Of a stretch of DNA of 64,000 nucleotides, positions 1 through 10,237 are shown piece after piece. Position numbers and translations under genes: made by a program. Below the pieces are notes generated by a model. It did not search any database and was not told where the DNA came from. It saw only the letters and a program-made list of their open reading frames with translations. Origin of the DNA: Lenzites betulinus (taxonomy: Eukaryota; Basidiomycota; Agaricomycetes; Polyporales; Polyporaceae); contig JABYQU010000018.1 of assembly GCA_022264855.1 (NCBI GenBank), forward strand, positions 1 to 64,000. Reading direction: 5' to 3'. Positions within the stretch are counted from its first letter, which is position 1. Each line of letters starts with the position of its first letter.

Positions 1-1194
1 AATCTGTTGGTGCAGTGCTATGTATGTGTTCATTCTGATCCGATGTGAGCGTATGCTCACACCAAATTATAGGCCGATCATCTGGTCCAGTATCAAGTTT
101 CTATGTCAAGGTTGATGACTTGTATGAGTTTTATGTAATATTAGTGATCACAAACTAATTTTTTCATAGCATCAGCGTCATGCCAGATGGCTCCCACCGA
201 GATGATGCTATTGGTGATAACATCAAGACATATGCTCGTGTTGTTGGTGTTGCCAATCACAAACACTGGGGTCCAGTTAGTAATTTTTATAGTAAGGCCT
301 TTATTAATTTGCTAAAGCCTATCTGTAGCTTGTGAAGGTCCACTGGTTCTTCAACTACAACGAGCTGGACCCTGACTTCATCCGCAACGAAGCTGGCAAG
401 GACTTTCTGGAGACTGTTGGTCGCAAGGAGCTCATCTCCCTGTCGCATGACACATACATGTTCGCCGATTGCATCTGGGCCATCGAAACTGTTGTTGGGT
501 TCGATGAAACCACCATCAGTCTACCAGTGACTGATGGATCCGAACACGTATATCGTGAAAACAAGTCGCTGGTGCGCAGCTTCAATCTATCCCATGATAG
601 GCATGAGCGTTACCTCCTGCCTTTGGTAAGTGCAGTAATACTGTTTCAACAATATAATCTAATCACTTTGAACAGAGCTGCATCACCTATATCTGTTGGC
701 CTCAATGTGATGGCCTCTACAATCTCCAATCCGATGACAACCCCGAGCAAATCCTACGTTGGTGTGACCATTGCACTCGATGGTTTCATATCGCCTGCTG
801 CGCCCGCGCCACTTCTCGCACAGTCACCCTACCTCCACCCCATCCTGACCGACCGGAACAGCCATCCACTATGGCGGACGCGACCATGGCCAGGATGAAA
901 CACGAAGTGCCATTCTCCCCTCTCGACTGGGCAAAATGGCAGAAAATGCGTCTTCTGCCAATCCAGCGGGGCATGCGTCAAGTGGATTACCTTCTATCTT
1001 TTGAGAAGCTTGTGGCCAAAATTCGCACCCAGGACAATCTAGAAGGCTGTCCTTCAGATGTCGAGGAGTTTATATTGCATAACCTTAACCCAGCTCATCA
1101 CATTCAGGCTCAACCTTTTGTAGCTCTTGGAATCTTTTTTGCCTGGAAGCCTACTAGATTCTACAAATGCCCCCTTTGTTCTTCTATTATCTAA
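1..1194 (+). CDS. BAH + split PHD-like protein, copy 1 (5' partial)
   Basis: The gene starts left of the window. Visible exons are <1-21, 73-121, 170-275, 329-625 and 676-1194, all with GT-AG introns. Exon lengths 49, 106, 297 and 519 are identical in the two other copies (2218-3475 and 35129-36398). The first four exons read as a BAH domain (bromo-adjacent homology, a chromatin-binding fold), with LSHDTYMFADCIWAIE as a core block. The last exon opens with cysteines spaced as in a PHD finger (CWPQC, WCDHC, WFHIACC) and ends with CPLC just before the stop. About 120 residues lie between the two halves of the finger. A chromatin reader role is inferred from the BAH/PHD combination. No defect is visible in the part present. 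An 80-bp tandem array follows directly. Confidence 0.75.
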
Positions 1195-1330
1195 AAGCCA
1201 TTACCTTTAGGTATTCACTTGAAAAGTATAATGTCATATGATGAGATCCAATAGAACACAATTAGAGCATACTTGCATGTCACCTTGTGGTACTCTATGC
1301 AGTGTAACACATCCATGCTACTTTTGTACA

Positions 1331-1857
1331 CCATGGTATGGGCCACGACACCCAGTGGCACCCTCTGCAGCCGTGTATAAATTGTGACACGTACGTGCTC
1401 TATCCGTGTATCGTGCCATGGGCCACGACACCCGGTGGCACCCTCTGCAGCCGTGTATAAATTGTGACTAGTACGTGCTCTATCCGTGTATCGTGCCATG
1501 GGCCACGACACCCGGTGGCACCCTCTGCAGCCGTGTATAAATTGTGACTAGTACGTGCTCTATCCGTGTATCGTGCCATGGGCCACGACACCCGGTGGCA
1601 CCCTCTGCAGCCGTGTATAAATTGTGACTAGTACGTGCTCTATCCGTGTATCGTGCCATGGGCCACGACACCCGGTGGCACCCTCTGCAGCCGTGTATAA
1701 ATTGTGACACGTACGTGCTCTATCTGTGTATCGTGCCATGGGCCACGACACCCGGTGGCACCCTCTGCAGCCGTGTATAAATTGTGACACGTACGTGCTC
1801 TACTCGTGTATCGTGCCATGGGCCACGACACCCGGTGGCACCCTCTGCAGCATAACA
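1331..1857. repeat. 80-bp tandem array, about 6.5 copies
   Basis: Near-identical 80-bp units start at about 1331, 1411, 1491, 1571, 1651 and 1731, with a partial unit at 1811. Each contains the motif GGGCCACGACACCCGGTGGC, a TATA-like GTATAAATTG and an NcoI-type CCATGG. The array lies about 135 bp behind the copy-1 stop codon. The GTGTCACC/GGTGGCACC flavour recurs behind the other two BAH/PHD genes (3607-3760 and 36540-36775), so the array is probably part of the same repeated unit. Confidence 0.9.
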
Positions 1858-2217
1858 TGTATGTGGTCTGTTGATATAACATGGTGTGGGCCATGTCACC
1901 AGGTGGCACCTTTTACGGTAGTATATGAGTATTGATATATATACAATTCATTTATATAACCAACTATGGGCCACATTATCAAGTAGTAGACTGTAATTTA
2001 CTGCATGAGTTATATACCTCTTGCGTAAGGTCACATTATGTAGCATATTAATATATTAATATGCTAATAATATATATTACATCGTGAGTGCCTAGATCTT
2101 GATTGATTTGTGGAGGGCCAGTGTACCGGATATTGATGGAAAATTTTCTTCTGATAGGCATGAAGGCTATAAGACCATGGAGATTTGGAACCGCCTGACC
2201 AGCTTCCCTGATTCAAA
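1858..2217. other. AT-rich spacer, no gene seen
   Basis: This AT-rich stretch lies upstream of the second BAH/PHD gene. It contains a run of AATATATTAATAT-type sequence around 2045-2080. No open frame or RNA gene is recognised. It should hold the promoter of the gene starting at 2218, but it shares no obvious sequence with the upstream region of the copy at 35129. Confidence 0.5.
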
Positions 2218-3475
2218 ATGCCCCCCTATCGAGCAACCATCCGCAGTGCAACTGAGTGGGCTGAGGCATACCGTGTCTCACCACAGGCCGGTCCAGTGCT
2301 TTGTGTGCAAACTTTCATCATGTGATATACTTTTTACTAAGTATCATTTTTAGGTCACTCACCAGCAACAGTTACCAGTTTCTATATCGAGACTGGGGAT
2401 TAGTATGTAGGAACTCCACTTTTATGAACAGATAATCTAATATTGGTGTAGTGTTAGTATTATCCCTGATGGATCAGGCCGGGATGATGCTATCCGGCAT
2501 AATATCAAAACATATGCCCGTATTGCTGGAGTAGCAATGCATGCACACTGGGGTGCTGTACGTAATATTCCATGCCCTTTCAGTGGTGTAATGCTTATAT
2601 ATCTACAGATTGTCAAACTGCACTGGTTCTTTAACCATGGCGAGATTGTTCCCGATCTGGTCAGAAATGACCCAGGCAGGGAATATATCAACAGCATGGG
2701 CGAAATGGAGCTTGTCTCACTTTCCCACGACACCTACACCTTTGCCGACCGCATCTGGGCCATTGAACCACTCATTGGGTTCAACGAAAATGGAATCACC
2801 CTCCCTGTTATAGACGAGCACACACACGTCTACAGGCAGAACAAGTCCCTGGTGCGGAGCTTTGATGTTAATCAGCCCATGCTAGAGCAGTATTACCTGC
2901 CGGTAGTAAGTTTTTTAAATATCCTCTATCATATAATTCTAACTTTATATTTGTAGAGCTGCATGAGCCGAATTTGTTGGGAGCTGTGCAATGGCTATTA
3001 CAACCTCTATGCTGGGAATCACCCTCTCGATATCCTCCGCTGGTGCGACAAATGCTCCAAGTGGTTTCATACCTCTTGCTGCCAACTATCCAAAATCAAT
3101 GTGGTAACCCTTGGCCAACCCCATGTCAACCGGCCGAAACAGCCGCTTACACTCCACGAGGCTACAAAGTCCTACATCCAAGGCGACGTCCCCTTTACAC
3201 CTCTCGATTGGGAGCTTTGGCAAAAGCTCCGCTTCCTCCCAGTTCAGCGCGGCATGCATGGTGTTGACTATCCTCTCTCCTTTGAGAAGCTGGTTGCCAA
3301 AATCCGCAAGCAAGATGATATGGAAGGGTGTCCTGTGGATGTCCAGGAGTTTCTGTTAGCTAATATTAACCTTGCTACCCATCTCAAGGCAACCCCTTAC
3401 AAGTTTCTTGCAATTTTCCAGGCTTGGGTTCCTACTGATTTTTATGAATGTCCCCGGTGCGGCTGTGATATTTAA
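2218..3475 (+). CDS. BAH + split PHD-like protein, copy 2 (complete)
   Basis: Five exons, 2218-2302, 2354-2402, 2452-2557, 2609-2905 and 2957-3475, give a 351-residue protein with GT-AG introns at the same positions and phases as its paralogues. Residues of about 15-165 form the BAH domain. From residue 180 a PHD-like pattern follows (CWELC, WCDKC, WFHTSCC), completed only at the extreme C-terminus by CPRCGCDI. The segment between the two zinc-ligand halves contains PFTPLDWELWQKLRFLP and PLSFEKLVAKIR, blocks conserved in all copies. The start is the first ATG in frame with the BAH domain. It probably acts as a nuclear chromatin-associated reader (inferred). No frameshift or stop is seen, so it looks intact. 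Confidence 0.82.
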
Positions 3476-3606
3476 ATAAGTATAGAAATATATATGGTTA
3501 CAGTCATACCATATGAGTAAACAGAGATGGATATGAATGTGAGCTCTAAGTTGTATAATTTGGCACATGTTTACTACATGTAGAAGATTAGATACTGCAT
3601 ATGTAA

Positions 3607-3765
3607 GAGTGTCACCTGGTGTCACCCTCTGTACGTATGCCTGCTCAGCATCCCATATGTATATGTGCACATAGGGTGTCACCAGGTGACACCCTCTGGT
3701 GTGGAGTATCTGGTCTGCCATGTGTGTACAGAGGGTGACACCAGGGGGCACCCCCATGCATGGTA
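3607..3765. repeat. GGTGTCACC imperfect repeats behind BAH/PHD copy 2
   Basis: Three imperfect copies of GTGTCACC(T/A)GGTGTCACCCTCTG appear in alternating orientation, including the near-palindrome GGTGTCACCAGGTGACACC at 3680-3698. The same motif family forms the 80-bp array behind copy 1 and the 120-bp repeats behind copy 3, linking all three loci. Confidence 0.7.
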
Positions 3766-4033
3766 TGCATAGGCAATAATATTTGCTATACCACGGGGTG
3801 CTTGTGCAAGACACCCCTTGTCATAATATATGATTACGATACATTGCAATATGGTACGCAAATATTATCAGTGATACGTGAAGTGGTGTCGCACTATACG
3901 GTACTTGTAGCAAAATATATTTTATGACCGACGTCCCAATAAGGCAAGTGCTAACCCTAAAAGTGCGCACCGTAGGGTTAGGTTTGGCCCATAATCTGAC
4001 CCCTGTGACCCCTGGCATGTCCTCATAACCTAG
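3753..4033 (+). mobile_element. Conserved 3' module A (probable element end)
   Basis: About 270 bp from GCATAGGCAATAATATTTGC to CCTCATAACCTAG recur at 6014-6248 and 36702-36984 with few differences. Close to the end is a stem AACCCTA/TAGGGTT (3953-3959 with 3973-3979) enclosing the inner palindrome GTGCGCAC. The three copies stop at the same place, with CTAG here and CTAA in the other two. That is compatible with a Helitron-like CTRR terminus, or with a telomere-like TTAGGG-bearing end on the other strand. No transposase gene is visible. The element class is not settled. Confidence 0.6.
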
Positions 4034-4380
4034 CTTACTCTCTTACTTTTTAAAACTTTTAACTCCTTTTTCACACTCCCTAACACCCAAACACTCCTTA
4101 ACAAACTTAGCTTACACCTCTTGACACTCCCTAACACTCTGTAACACTCCTTAACAAACTTAGCTTACCCCTTACTTACTCCCTACTAACCCCCTAACAC
4201 CTAAGCTTACTTACTCTTACTCTCCCTTAACACTCCTTACTACTCCCTAAGCTTAGCCCTACTACACACCTACTACTCCCTTAACACCTAAGCTTACTTA
4301 CACTCACTTACCCTACTACACTCTCACACTACTTACCCAAAGCTTACTTGTCCCTTACACTGACTCACTTACTGAGTACA
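4034..4380. repeat. Low-complexity CTTAC/AACACTCC tract
   Basis: A pyrimidine-rich strand is built from degenerate iterations of AACACTCCTTAAC, CTTACTC and AAGCTTA. There is no open frame. It begins directly after module A and ends where the CGCATTTTTT motif field starts. Confidence 0.7.
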
Positions 4381-4390
4381 CCACAACTGG

Positions 4391-5320
4391 TCGCATTTTT
4401 TGACACTTGGCAGTCTCACTTGTTGCTTGTAACCACTGTGGTAGTAGTCACAGGTAGTCTGAGCTGCTAGTGTGCTTGGCAGTTGTTGCTTGTAGTGTAT
4501 CTCACACTGGGTTGACACTGGTTGCTAGTGCTGCTTGACTTCGCATTTTTGGCTTACTTGACTAGTAGCAGTGACTTACTGTAGTATCTGAGCACACAAG
4601 TTCTAGTAGTCTCACTAGTGTGGCGCATTTTTTGTGTTTTGGCTGGCTTGATTACTTAGTGGTCACTGGCTTAGCTCAAGTGGTGGTAGTGGCCAGGGCT
4701 TACTTCGCATTTTTTACTTGTTGAGTTGCACTAGTAGCTGAGTATACTAGTACTAGCTTCTAGTAGTACACTTGGGTCGCATTTTTTGCTTACTTGGCTC
4801 ACAGTAGTGATGGCTACACTGGTGCTTTGGCTTCAGCTAGCTTGTAGTAGTACACTTGCTTCGCATTTTTTCACTACTGGGTGGTAAGCCTTGCTAGTAG
4901 TGCACTCACTCACTGGTAATATCTGACACTAGTTGGATTGCTTGGCTTTTCACTTCGCATTTTTGGCTCACTAGTAGTAGTAGTAGTAGTAGCTGTAGTG
5001 GTACTCACTTACTAGTTGGCCTACACTTTGGGTCGCATTTTTTGATCTTGGTTAGCATGGCTAATAATCACAGGTTGTAGGCCTATTAGTTCTTTACTAG
5101 TACCACTTTGTTACACATTTGTAGCCCCATTAGTTCCGGAGTTTTTTGACTTACAACTTTAGGGGGGGTCAATAATGTAAACTGTGACAGATGTTACTTC
5201 AGGTGACTGGGTGACGTGACTCTCTTTGCCTGACAGTCAAAGCTGGTCACAGATGTCACAGGTATGTGACTGACTTTGACTGTCTGCCCAAGTTGGTCAC
5301 ATTAGAGTGTGTCGCATTTT
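4391..5320 (+). repeat. Nine same-strand CGCATTTTT motifs, mostly 70-150 bp apart
   Basis: TCGCATTTTT (once GCGCAT) occurs at 4391, 4541, 4624, 4705, 4777, 4861, 4955, 5033 and 5312, always in the same orientation. The sequence between them is non-repetitive CTAGTAG-rich DNA. No gene is seen between 4381 and 5575. The regular spacing suggests binding sites for a DNA-binding protein such as a transposase acting on subterminal repeats. That role is inference. Confidence 0.75.
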
Positions 5321-5580
5321 TTCACTAGCACAGCCACATGACAATCTCAAAACATCGGCCAATTAGATCTGTACTAGTAGCACTTTGTTATGTATTAATA
5401 GCCCTACTACCCTAAGAGATAAGTGACTATTAAAGAAAGGGGGGGGCGTTTCTGTAACTTGGGTCGTAAGTGAAGGTCACCGATTCACTCCGGGAAAGTT
5501 GTAGACTGTAGCCAGAGCTTATCTGAGTCTAGATCACCTACTTACATGCTCCCAGACTCGGTGGTTGTAGAGCAATGACC

Positions 5581-5960
5581 TCGCATCCGCTGAAAAAGTC
5601 GACATTTGGATGCGAGCACGGATGCGAGGTCATTGTGACACGGGGAAACATTGCACATCCATGGCATATATATTTCTGGATAGCCCTGAAGCATGGCTAC
5701 AATCGGTCCTTTCGCATCCGTGAGATTGCCCATGCCGTTGTGGAGAAACAGCCTCGCATCCGTGGACTAGGGGGTACTGATACGCTCGCATCCGACGGAT
5801 GCGAGGCAATTGCGGCACGGGGAGAGAAGCGACAGACATAAAACAAGATGCATATTGTAGCTCTGAATGAGGGCTACGATCCCTGATTGTCATCCCTAAG
5901 ATTGCCCTAAGCATTGTCCCACAAACAGCCTCGCATCCAACCTCGCATCCGCTCGCATCC
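5581..5960. repeat. Ten TCGCATCC/GGATGCGA octamers
   Basis: TCGCATCC or its complement occurs at 5581, 5608, 5620, 5712, 5754, 5786, 5797, 5931, 5943 and 5953. Some sites are paired in direct orientation and some inverted (for example 5786/5797 as TCGCATCC-GAC-GGATGCGA). The core TCGCAT is shared with the neighbouring CGCATTTTT field. No credible coding region overlaps. Confidence 0.8.
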
Positions 5961-6013
5961 ACTTTTACGATTGTAAAAGCCGGGTTATATGGATAGTACT
6001 ACACACCAGCAGA

Positions 6014-6248
6014 GCCTCCGGGAGACACCCCTTGTCATAATATATGATTACGATACATTGCAATATGGTATGCAAATATTATCAGTGATACGTGAAGTGG
6101 TGTCGCACTATACGGTACTTGTAGCAAAATATATTTTATGACCGATGTCCCAATAAGGCAAGTGCTAACCCTAAAAGTGCGCACCGTAGGGTTAGGTTTG
6201 GCCCATAATCTGACCCCTGTGACCCCTGGCATGTCCTCATAACCCTAA
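6014..6248 (+). mobile_element. Conserved 3' module B (solo copy)
   Basis: This is the same roughly 230-bp module as at 3753-4033 and 36702-36984, here without a BAH/PHD gene directly upstream. It ends CCTCATAACCCTAA at 6248. The next bases are GC-rich and coding-like. It may be the true 3' end of a larger unit reaching left across the BAH/PHD genes, or an independent insertion. Confidence 0.6.
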
Positions 6249-6427
6249 GGGCGTAGAGGAAGATGCGGTTGGAGATGACGGCGGAGGTGAGCGGCTGGAG
6301 ACGCTGGCGCAGAACATCGTGCAGCGGCATTCAGACCCAGAGCAGCCAACGACGACAGACGACCAGGAGGAGGACGAGGACGACGGCGACAACGACGAGT
6401 ATGGGTGGCTGAGAGCGGGCACACAGG
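6249..6427 (+). pseudogene. Coding-like acidic exon remnant
   Basis: From the end of module B an uninterrupted frame runs to a donor-like GTACGT at 6428. It encodes an acidic stretch with LETLAQNIVQRHSDPE and EEDEDDGDNDEYGWLRAG. Codon choice is GC-biased in third positions, as in the housekeeping genes further right. The 5' end is cut by the module, so this is probably the tail of a disrupted gene. I do not recognise the family. A further GC-rich frame after an acceptor near 6502 may be its last exon. Confidence 0.35.
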
Positions 6428-6642
6428 GTACGTGCCTCGTCATGTGCGTCGCGCAGGCGTCTGTGAGTTGTAGGTCCACCCTCTCATCTCACCCTTCATT
6501 CCAGTCTCCTCCGCGCTTCCGTCTGGCCCGCGTTTCTCATGATGTGCCTTCTCCAGTACTTATAGATCGCATTGCCCGCGACCACCGACAAATGCCCCAC
6601 TTCCCCCGCTTTCGACAACGCCATGCCTCCCTCCGATGACTC

Positions 6643-6785
6643 CTGCCCACCCGCGGCCGCGCACCTGCGCGGCCGCGGGCACTCGCCTGAGTGTGAGCTG
6701 GCCACCCACGGTCGCGCACCTGCGCGGCCGCGGCTACTCATCTAAGTATTTAACAGCCACCCGCGGCCGCGCCCACTCACCCCAG
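6643..6785. repeat. GC hairpin array 1 (three units)
   Basis: Three copies of a unit with arms CCGCGGCCGCGCA and TGCGCGGCCGCGG around a two-base centre are separated by about 25 bp containing GCACTCGCCTGAGTGT, itself an inverted repeat. The second and third copies are degraded. This is the same family as the arrays at 8563, 14105 and 17945. Confidence 0.85.
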
Positions 6786-8562
6786 GCGGCGGGATTGAGC
6801 TCGTAGTCATGTACGTACATATTGAACGATCGGGGGTGCGACGCGGAGGCCAGGCAGGCCGGCATCGTTATGTGGAGGAGCATCGACGCATGCGGGCGCG
6901 TGTGAGGGCTTGGGGAACGCGCATGGCCCCACGTGCGCTATCCGTGGTGTCCCTGGGGTGCGCGAGTACGCGTCGGGCTGCGTGCGCTGGCGAGGGGCGA
7001 TCGCGGTCGGGATTGTGCGACGGAGTGTCGTGACGCTGGCGCAGACCTTCTTGCGCGGGCGTGGGACACGGCAGGGCGCGGGCGGACCATGCACAGGGGC
7101 ATGCATACGAGGTTGCGGGGCACCGGGATGCTGGACACGGGCGGGACGGGCGAGTCTTGGCATGTGTCCGCGAAACCGCGCAGCAAGGGCGCGGGTGGTT
7201 TCTTGCGCGGATCGGGTCGGGTTTCAGCATACGTAGACAGGACGTGTAGTGGGGTGTACATACCAAGCGGCGAAGGGTGGTAATGGGAACTCGGCGCACG
7301 GGTCGCGATTTCCTGTGCAGGTCGCTGAAAATGCAAGAAAATGGGCAATTTGATCGACATTTCGACCTCCTCCGTTCGCGCTGCAACTCGGCGTGCGCCG
7401 CGTGAATACACAGTCGAATGTGCTCACAAGGCGGCGAGGCGTGGAGACCCGTACTCGGAGCGCGATCCGCGATGTTGTGGGCTTGTCATGGGAAATGTAC
7501 GAAATGTCAATTTTCTGTTCTGTGCTGTTCGAGCTGCAACTTGGTGTGCGCAGCGCGAATGTGCAGTCGAGTCCACTCACGAGGCAGCGCGGCATGGGGA
7601 GCCGATCTGGGAGCGCGATTTGCTATTTTCTGGGCGTGCGCTAGAAAATGCATGAAAACGCGCAAAAATGTTGTGTTTGTATATTGCTCTGTTCAGGCTG
7701 AAACTCGGCGGACATGTGCGGTACGTTTCTACGAGCTGAGTGGTGCGGTTGCTGAGCGTGCGCGATGCGACGAGGGTCGGCAGCGAGAAGAGCAAGGCGG
7801 AGGACCCACTGTCTGTCTGAAGTCAGCCAGCGAGGCGGCGGGAGGTGGGGACACGGACGTACGAGGGCGCCTGCGTGGGGACATCGTACAGGTGGCCGTA
7901 CTGGCGGCTGCGGGGGCAACGCAATGAGCGTGGAGACTGTTTGGGCTGAGCTAGCCTGTTTGCGTGGCCTGCGCTGGCTGTTCCGCGGTCATGCTTGCTC
8001 GCGGCGCTGCGGGAGCGCTGGCGTCGATTCAGTGGGACTGGGGCTGCCTTGTGTGCCCGGCGCAGAGGCGCTCCGTGTGCGGATGCGGCCTGGACGCAAT
8101 GTAGGTTATAGATCTTGGAGATGAGTCACACCTGGAGCAGAGGGTCAGTATCTTGATCGCGCGGCGAGCGCACAAGTCCTGGCTCTCGTACATACTGAAA
8201 CGGTGCATTAACAAAGATCGAGTGGCGGTCGGCTTTGCACACATGTCTTGGCTCGCCTGGGTACTCTGTGAGTGACGGCGGGCGGTAGCGGATGGACGAA
8301 CTCACAGCGAGTGAAGCCAGCGTGGGCGATGTTGATGGTACGCGAATATGTTAGCAGGCGGGCGTCATGCGTGGGATCCGAGTGCAGTTGAGGGCCGGGC
8401 TGCTCGCTGGGGGAGTGGATGTGCACAAGGGTGCAACGAAGTGGATACTACAAGAGGTGGGCGCGCAGCGGGGAGGGCGAGCGACACTCATAGCTGTACT
8501 CGGACGTCTCTATGAATAATAACATATCCCACTATGTACGCGAACCACACTGCGAGGACACG
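6786..8562. other. GC-rich gene-poor stretch with degenerate tandem repeats
   Basis: I recognise no gene. Between about 7320 and 7720 a 150-165 bp unit is repeated two and a half times: GCAACTCGGCGTGCGC recurs as GCAACTTGGTGTGCGC about 150 bp later and again, more diverged, near 7696. From about 7960 to 8545 the sequence matches 12365-12868 at a diverged level, for example the shared block GGGCCGGGCTGCTCGCTGGG (near 8392 and 12716). The long open frames here look like chance products of high GC. Confidence 0.55.
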
Positions 8563-8770
8563 CAGATGCGCGACCGCGGCCACTCACCTGAGTGTTAAAC
8601 ACCCACCCGCGGCCGCGCACCTGCGCGGCCGCGGGCACTCACTTGCTTGTTACTCGCCCACCCGCGGCCGCGCACCTGCGCGACCGCGGGCACTCGCTGG
8701 CTTGTTCTTGTTACATGCCCACCCGAGGCTGCGCACCTGTGCGGCCACGGCCGCTCGCCTGAGTGCTAGG
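8563..8770. repeat. GC hairpin array 2 (four units)
   Basis: Four units are built on the NotI/SacII-rich palindrome CCGCGGCCGCGCA-CC-TGCGCGGCCGCGG, the first and last decayed. Spacers carry CACTCACCTGAGTGTTAAAC-like sequence. Every recognisable centre reads CACCTG on the plus strand. Confidence 0.85.
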
Positions 8771-9449
8771 CGCGGCTCGGAGCCAGGCGGTGCGGGGTCG
8801 TAGACATGGGTGAGGAAAGAAACGCGTCGTTAGCAAACTCGTGTCCTCAGTGCACACAATATATTTGTTTCCATCCGTCTCGAACACGGTCGGCAGAGCA
8901 GGACATCGACACAAGAAATATATTAGGTGGCCAATAACTACGTAGGTACTATACATGGTCTCGTTCACATTGCCTGCCGTACTTGTCCCTGTCGAAGCCC
9001 GCAGGCTTACCTGGCCAGCCGCGTATAGTTCATGCCCCGCCTACTAGCCAGGAGTTGTTTGACGGTTGGCTAGGCGAGCGGCCCGGGGGAGCGCGCTGTG
9101 CGGCCACGGCAGTATTGAGGTCGCAGGACGAGGGCCGTCGGGCTTGGGGTTCGGGGGACGGCCGCGTTGGAGTCGTTTCGAGGAGCTTCAGAGCGCGTTC
9201 ATCCGCGCCGCGGCGGCCGCAAGAGAACGGCGTCGCGTGCGCTTGCCAGACCTTCCATGCAGGCCTCTGACCGTATTGTGCGAGGCCAGAAGGGCAGGTG
9301 AGCAGGGCGTTGCGCTCTGTGGACGCGGCTGTATTGAGGTCGTGGGGTGAGCTGCGCGCAGCGCGCCTGGAGCCCGAGGGGCCATGGGACTTGGGGGACG
9401 AAGGATGGCAATGTCCAGGACGTGTTGAGGAGGCCTCGGGGCGCAGATG
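8771..9449. other. GC-rich flank, diverged repeat
   Basis: No gene is recognised. The stretch 9180-9400 resembles 12010-12200 at a diverged level: GCTTGCCAGACCTTCC here matches GCTTGCCAGGCCTTCT there, followed by TATTGAGGTCGT against TGTTTGAGGTCGT. These look like old duplicates that now lie either side of foldback element 1. Confidence 0.5.
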
Positions 9450-9910
9450 CACCAGCTGATGTACTCCTGATGTATCAGGAACCGTTTGTGACTCCGCGCC
9501 GCTTTACATCAGGAACAGGAAGGTTCCTGATGTATCACGGGCGGCCGGGGGCGCCAGCGCTGCCCTCCGGGACCTGCCTAATATGGTAGGCAGGCCCGGG
9601 GGACAGCGCTGGCGCCCCCGGGGGTCTCTAATCTCTTATCTCTCAATAGATAAGGTGTTATCTCATCTCCCCGGGGCTCTCCCGCGCGCGCCTGTGCCTC
9701 TCACGCAGCCACATCCCGATTAGGCAGGTCTGCCTCAGCCACCCACCTCTGCCTGCTTGCACCCCTTCTACCTCGCTCGAATCCCGGCCGATTCGCTTCA
9801 AAATTAGCGCGTTTTACTCGGATTTGATTACGCTACAATCGCGCGCAAACAGAACGGGAATACAGTAAGTACTGACCGCTCTACAGTAGATACAGTAACA
9901 GGGTAAAATA

Positions 9911-9952
9911 GGCGACAAAGAACGGGCGATATCCCGTCCGTTCTTTGTCGCC
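9911..9952. repeat. Hairpin B of the element arm
   Basis: GGCGACAAAGAACGG pairs with CCGTTCTTTGTCGCC around a GCGATATCCCGT centre. It recurs in the other arm (11507-11548) and in the other two elements (for example 26707-26748 and 32036-32077), showing that the hairpins themselves are conserved. Confidence 0.85.
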
Positions 9953-10188
9953 TTGACGCGCAAATGATTTCCCCATGAAGACGGAGCTCAGCGCGTTCGA
10001 ACGAGCTCGCACGCGCGTGATTTGGCCCACGGACGGTGGAGCTGCGCTCCGCCCACCCCGGGCAGAGTGCAGCTCCACCTCCTCTGCACATATATCATTC
10101 GTTTTTGCTCTCAATCGTTATATTCAGTGACTAATACATTCTACCTTACAGTTACAACGTCCTCTGAGCAAACTACAGCCCACAGACA

Positions 10189-10237
10189 CGTTGAGGAGGG
10201 TGGGTAGTAGTCCAGCTACTACCCACCTTCCTCGACG
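10189..10237. repeat. Hairpin D of the element arm
   Basis: GAGGAGGGTGGGTAGTAGT pairs with CTACTACCCACCTTCCTC across a four-base centre. The equivalent hairpin in the other arm lies near 11222-11271, with matches in elements 2 and 3 near 26985, 28015, 32314 and 33350. The paired bases are more constant than the centre. Confidence 0.8.

Noticed and set aside
1331..1857. CRISPR-like array in the 80-bp repeats.
   Set aside because: Units are contiguous and nearly identical with no unique spacers; the genome is eukaryotic.
1215..1909. Repeated short minus-strand frames across the 80-bp array.
   Set aside because: They are produced by the tandem repeat; period 80 is not a multiple of three and the peptides are not protein-like.
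3953..3979. AACCCTA...TAGGGTT stem read as interstitial telomere repeat.
   Set aside because: Only single TTAGGG units, not a tandem run; better described as the hairpin of the 3' module.
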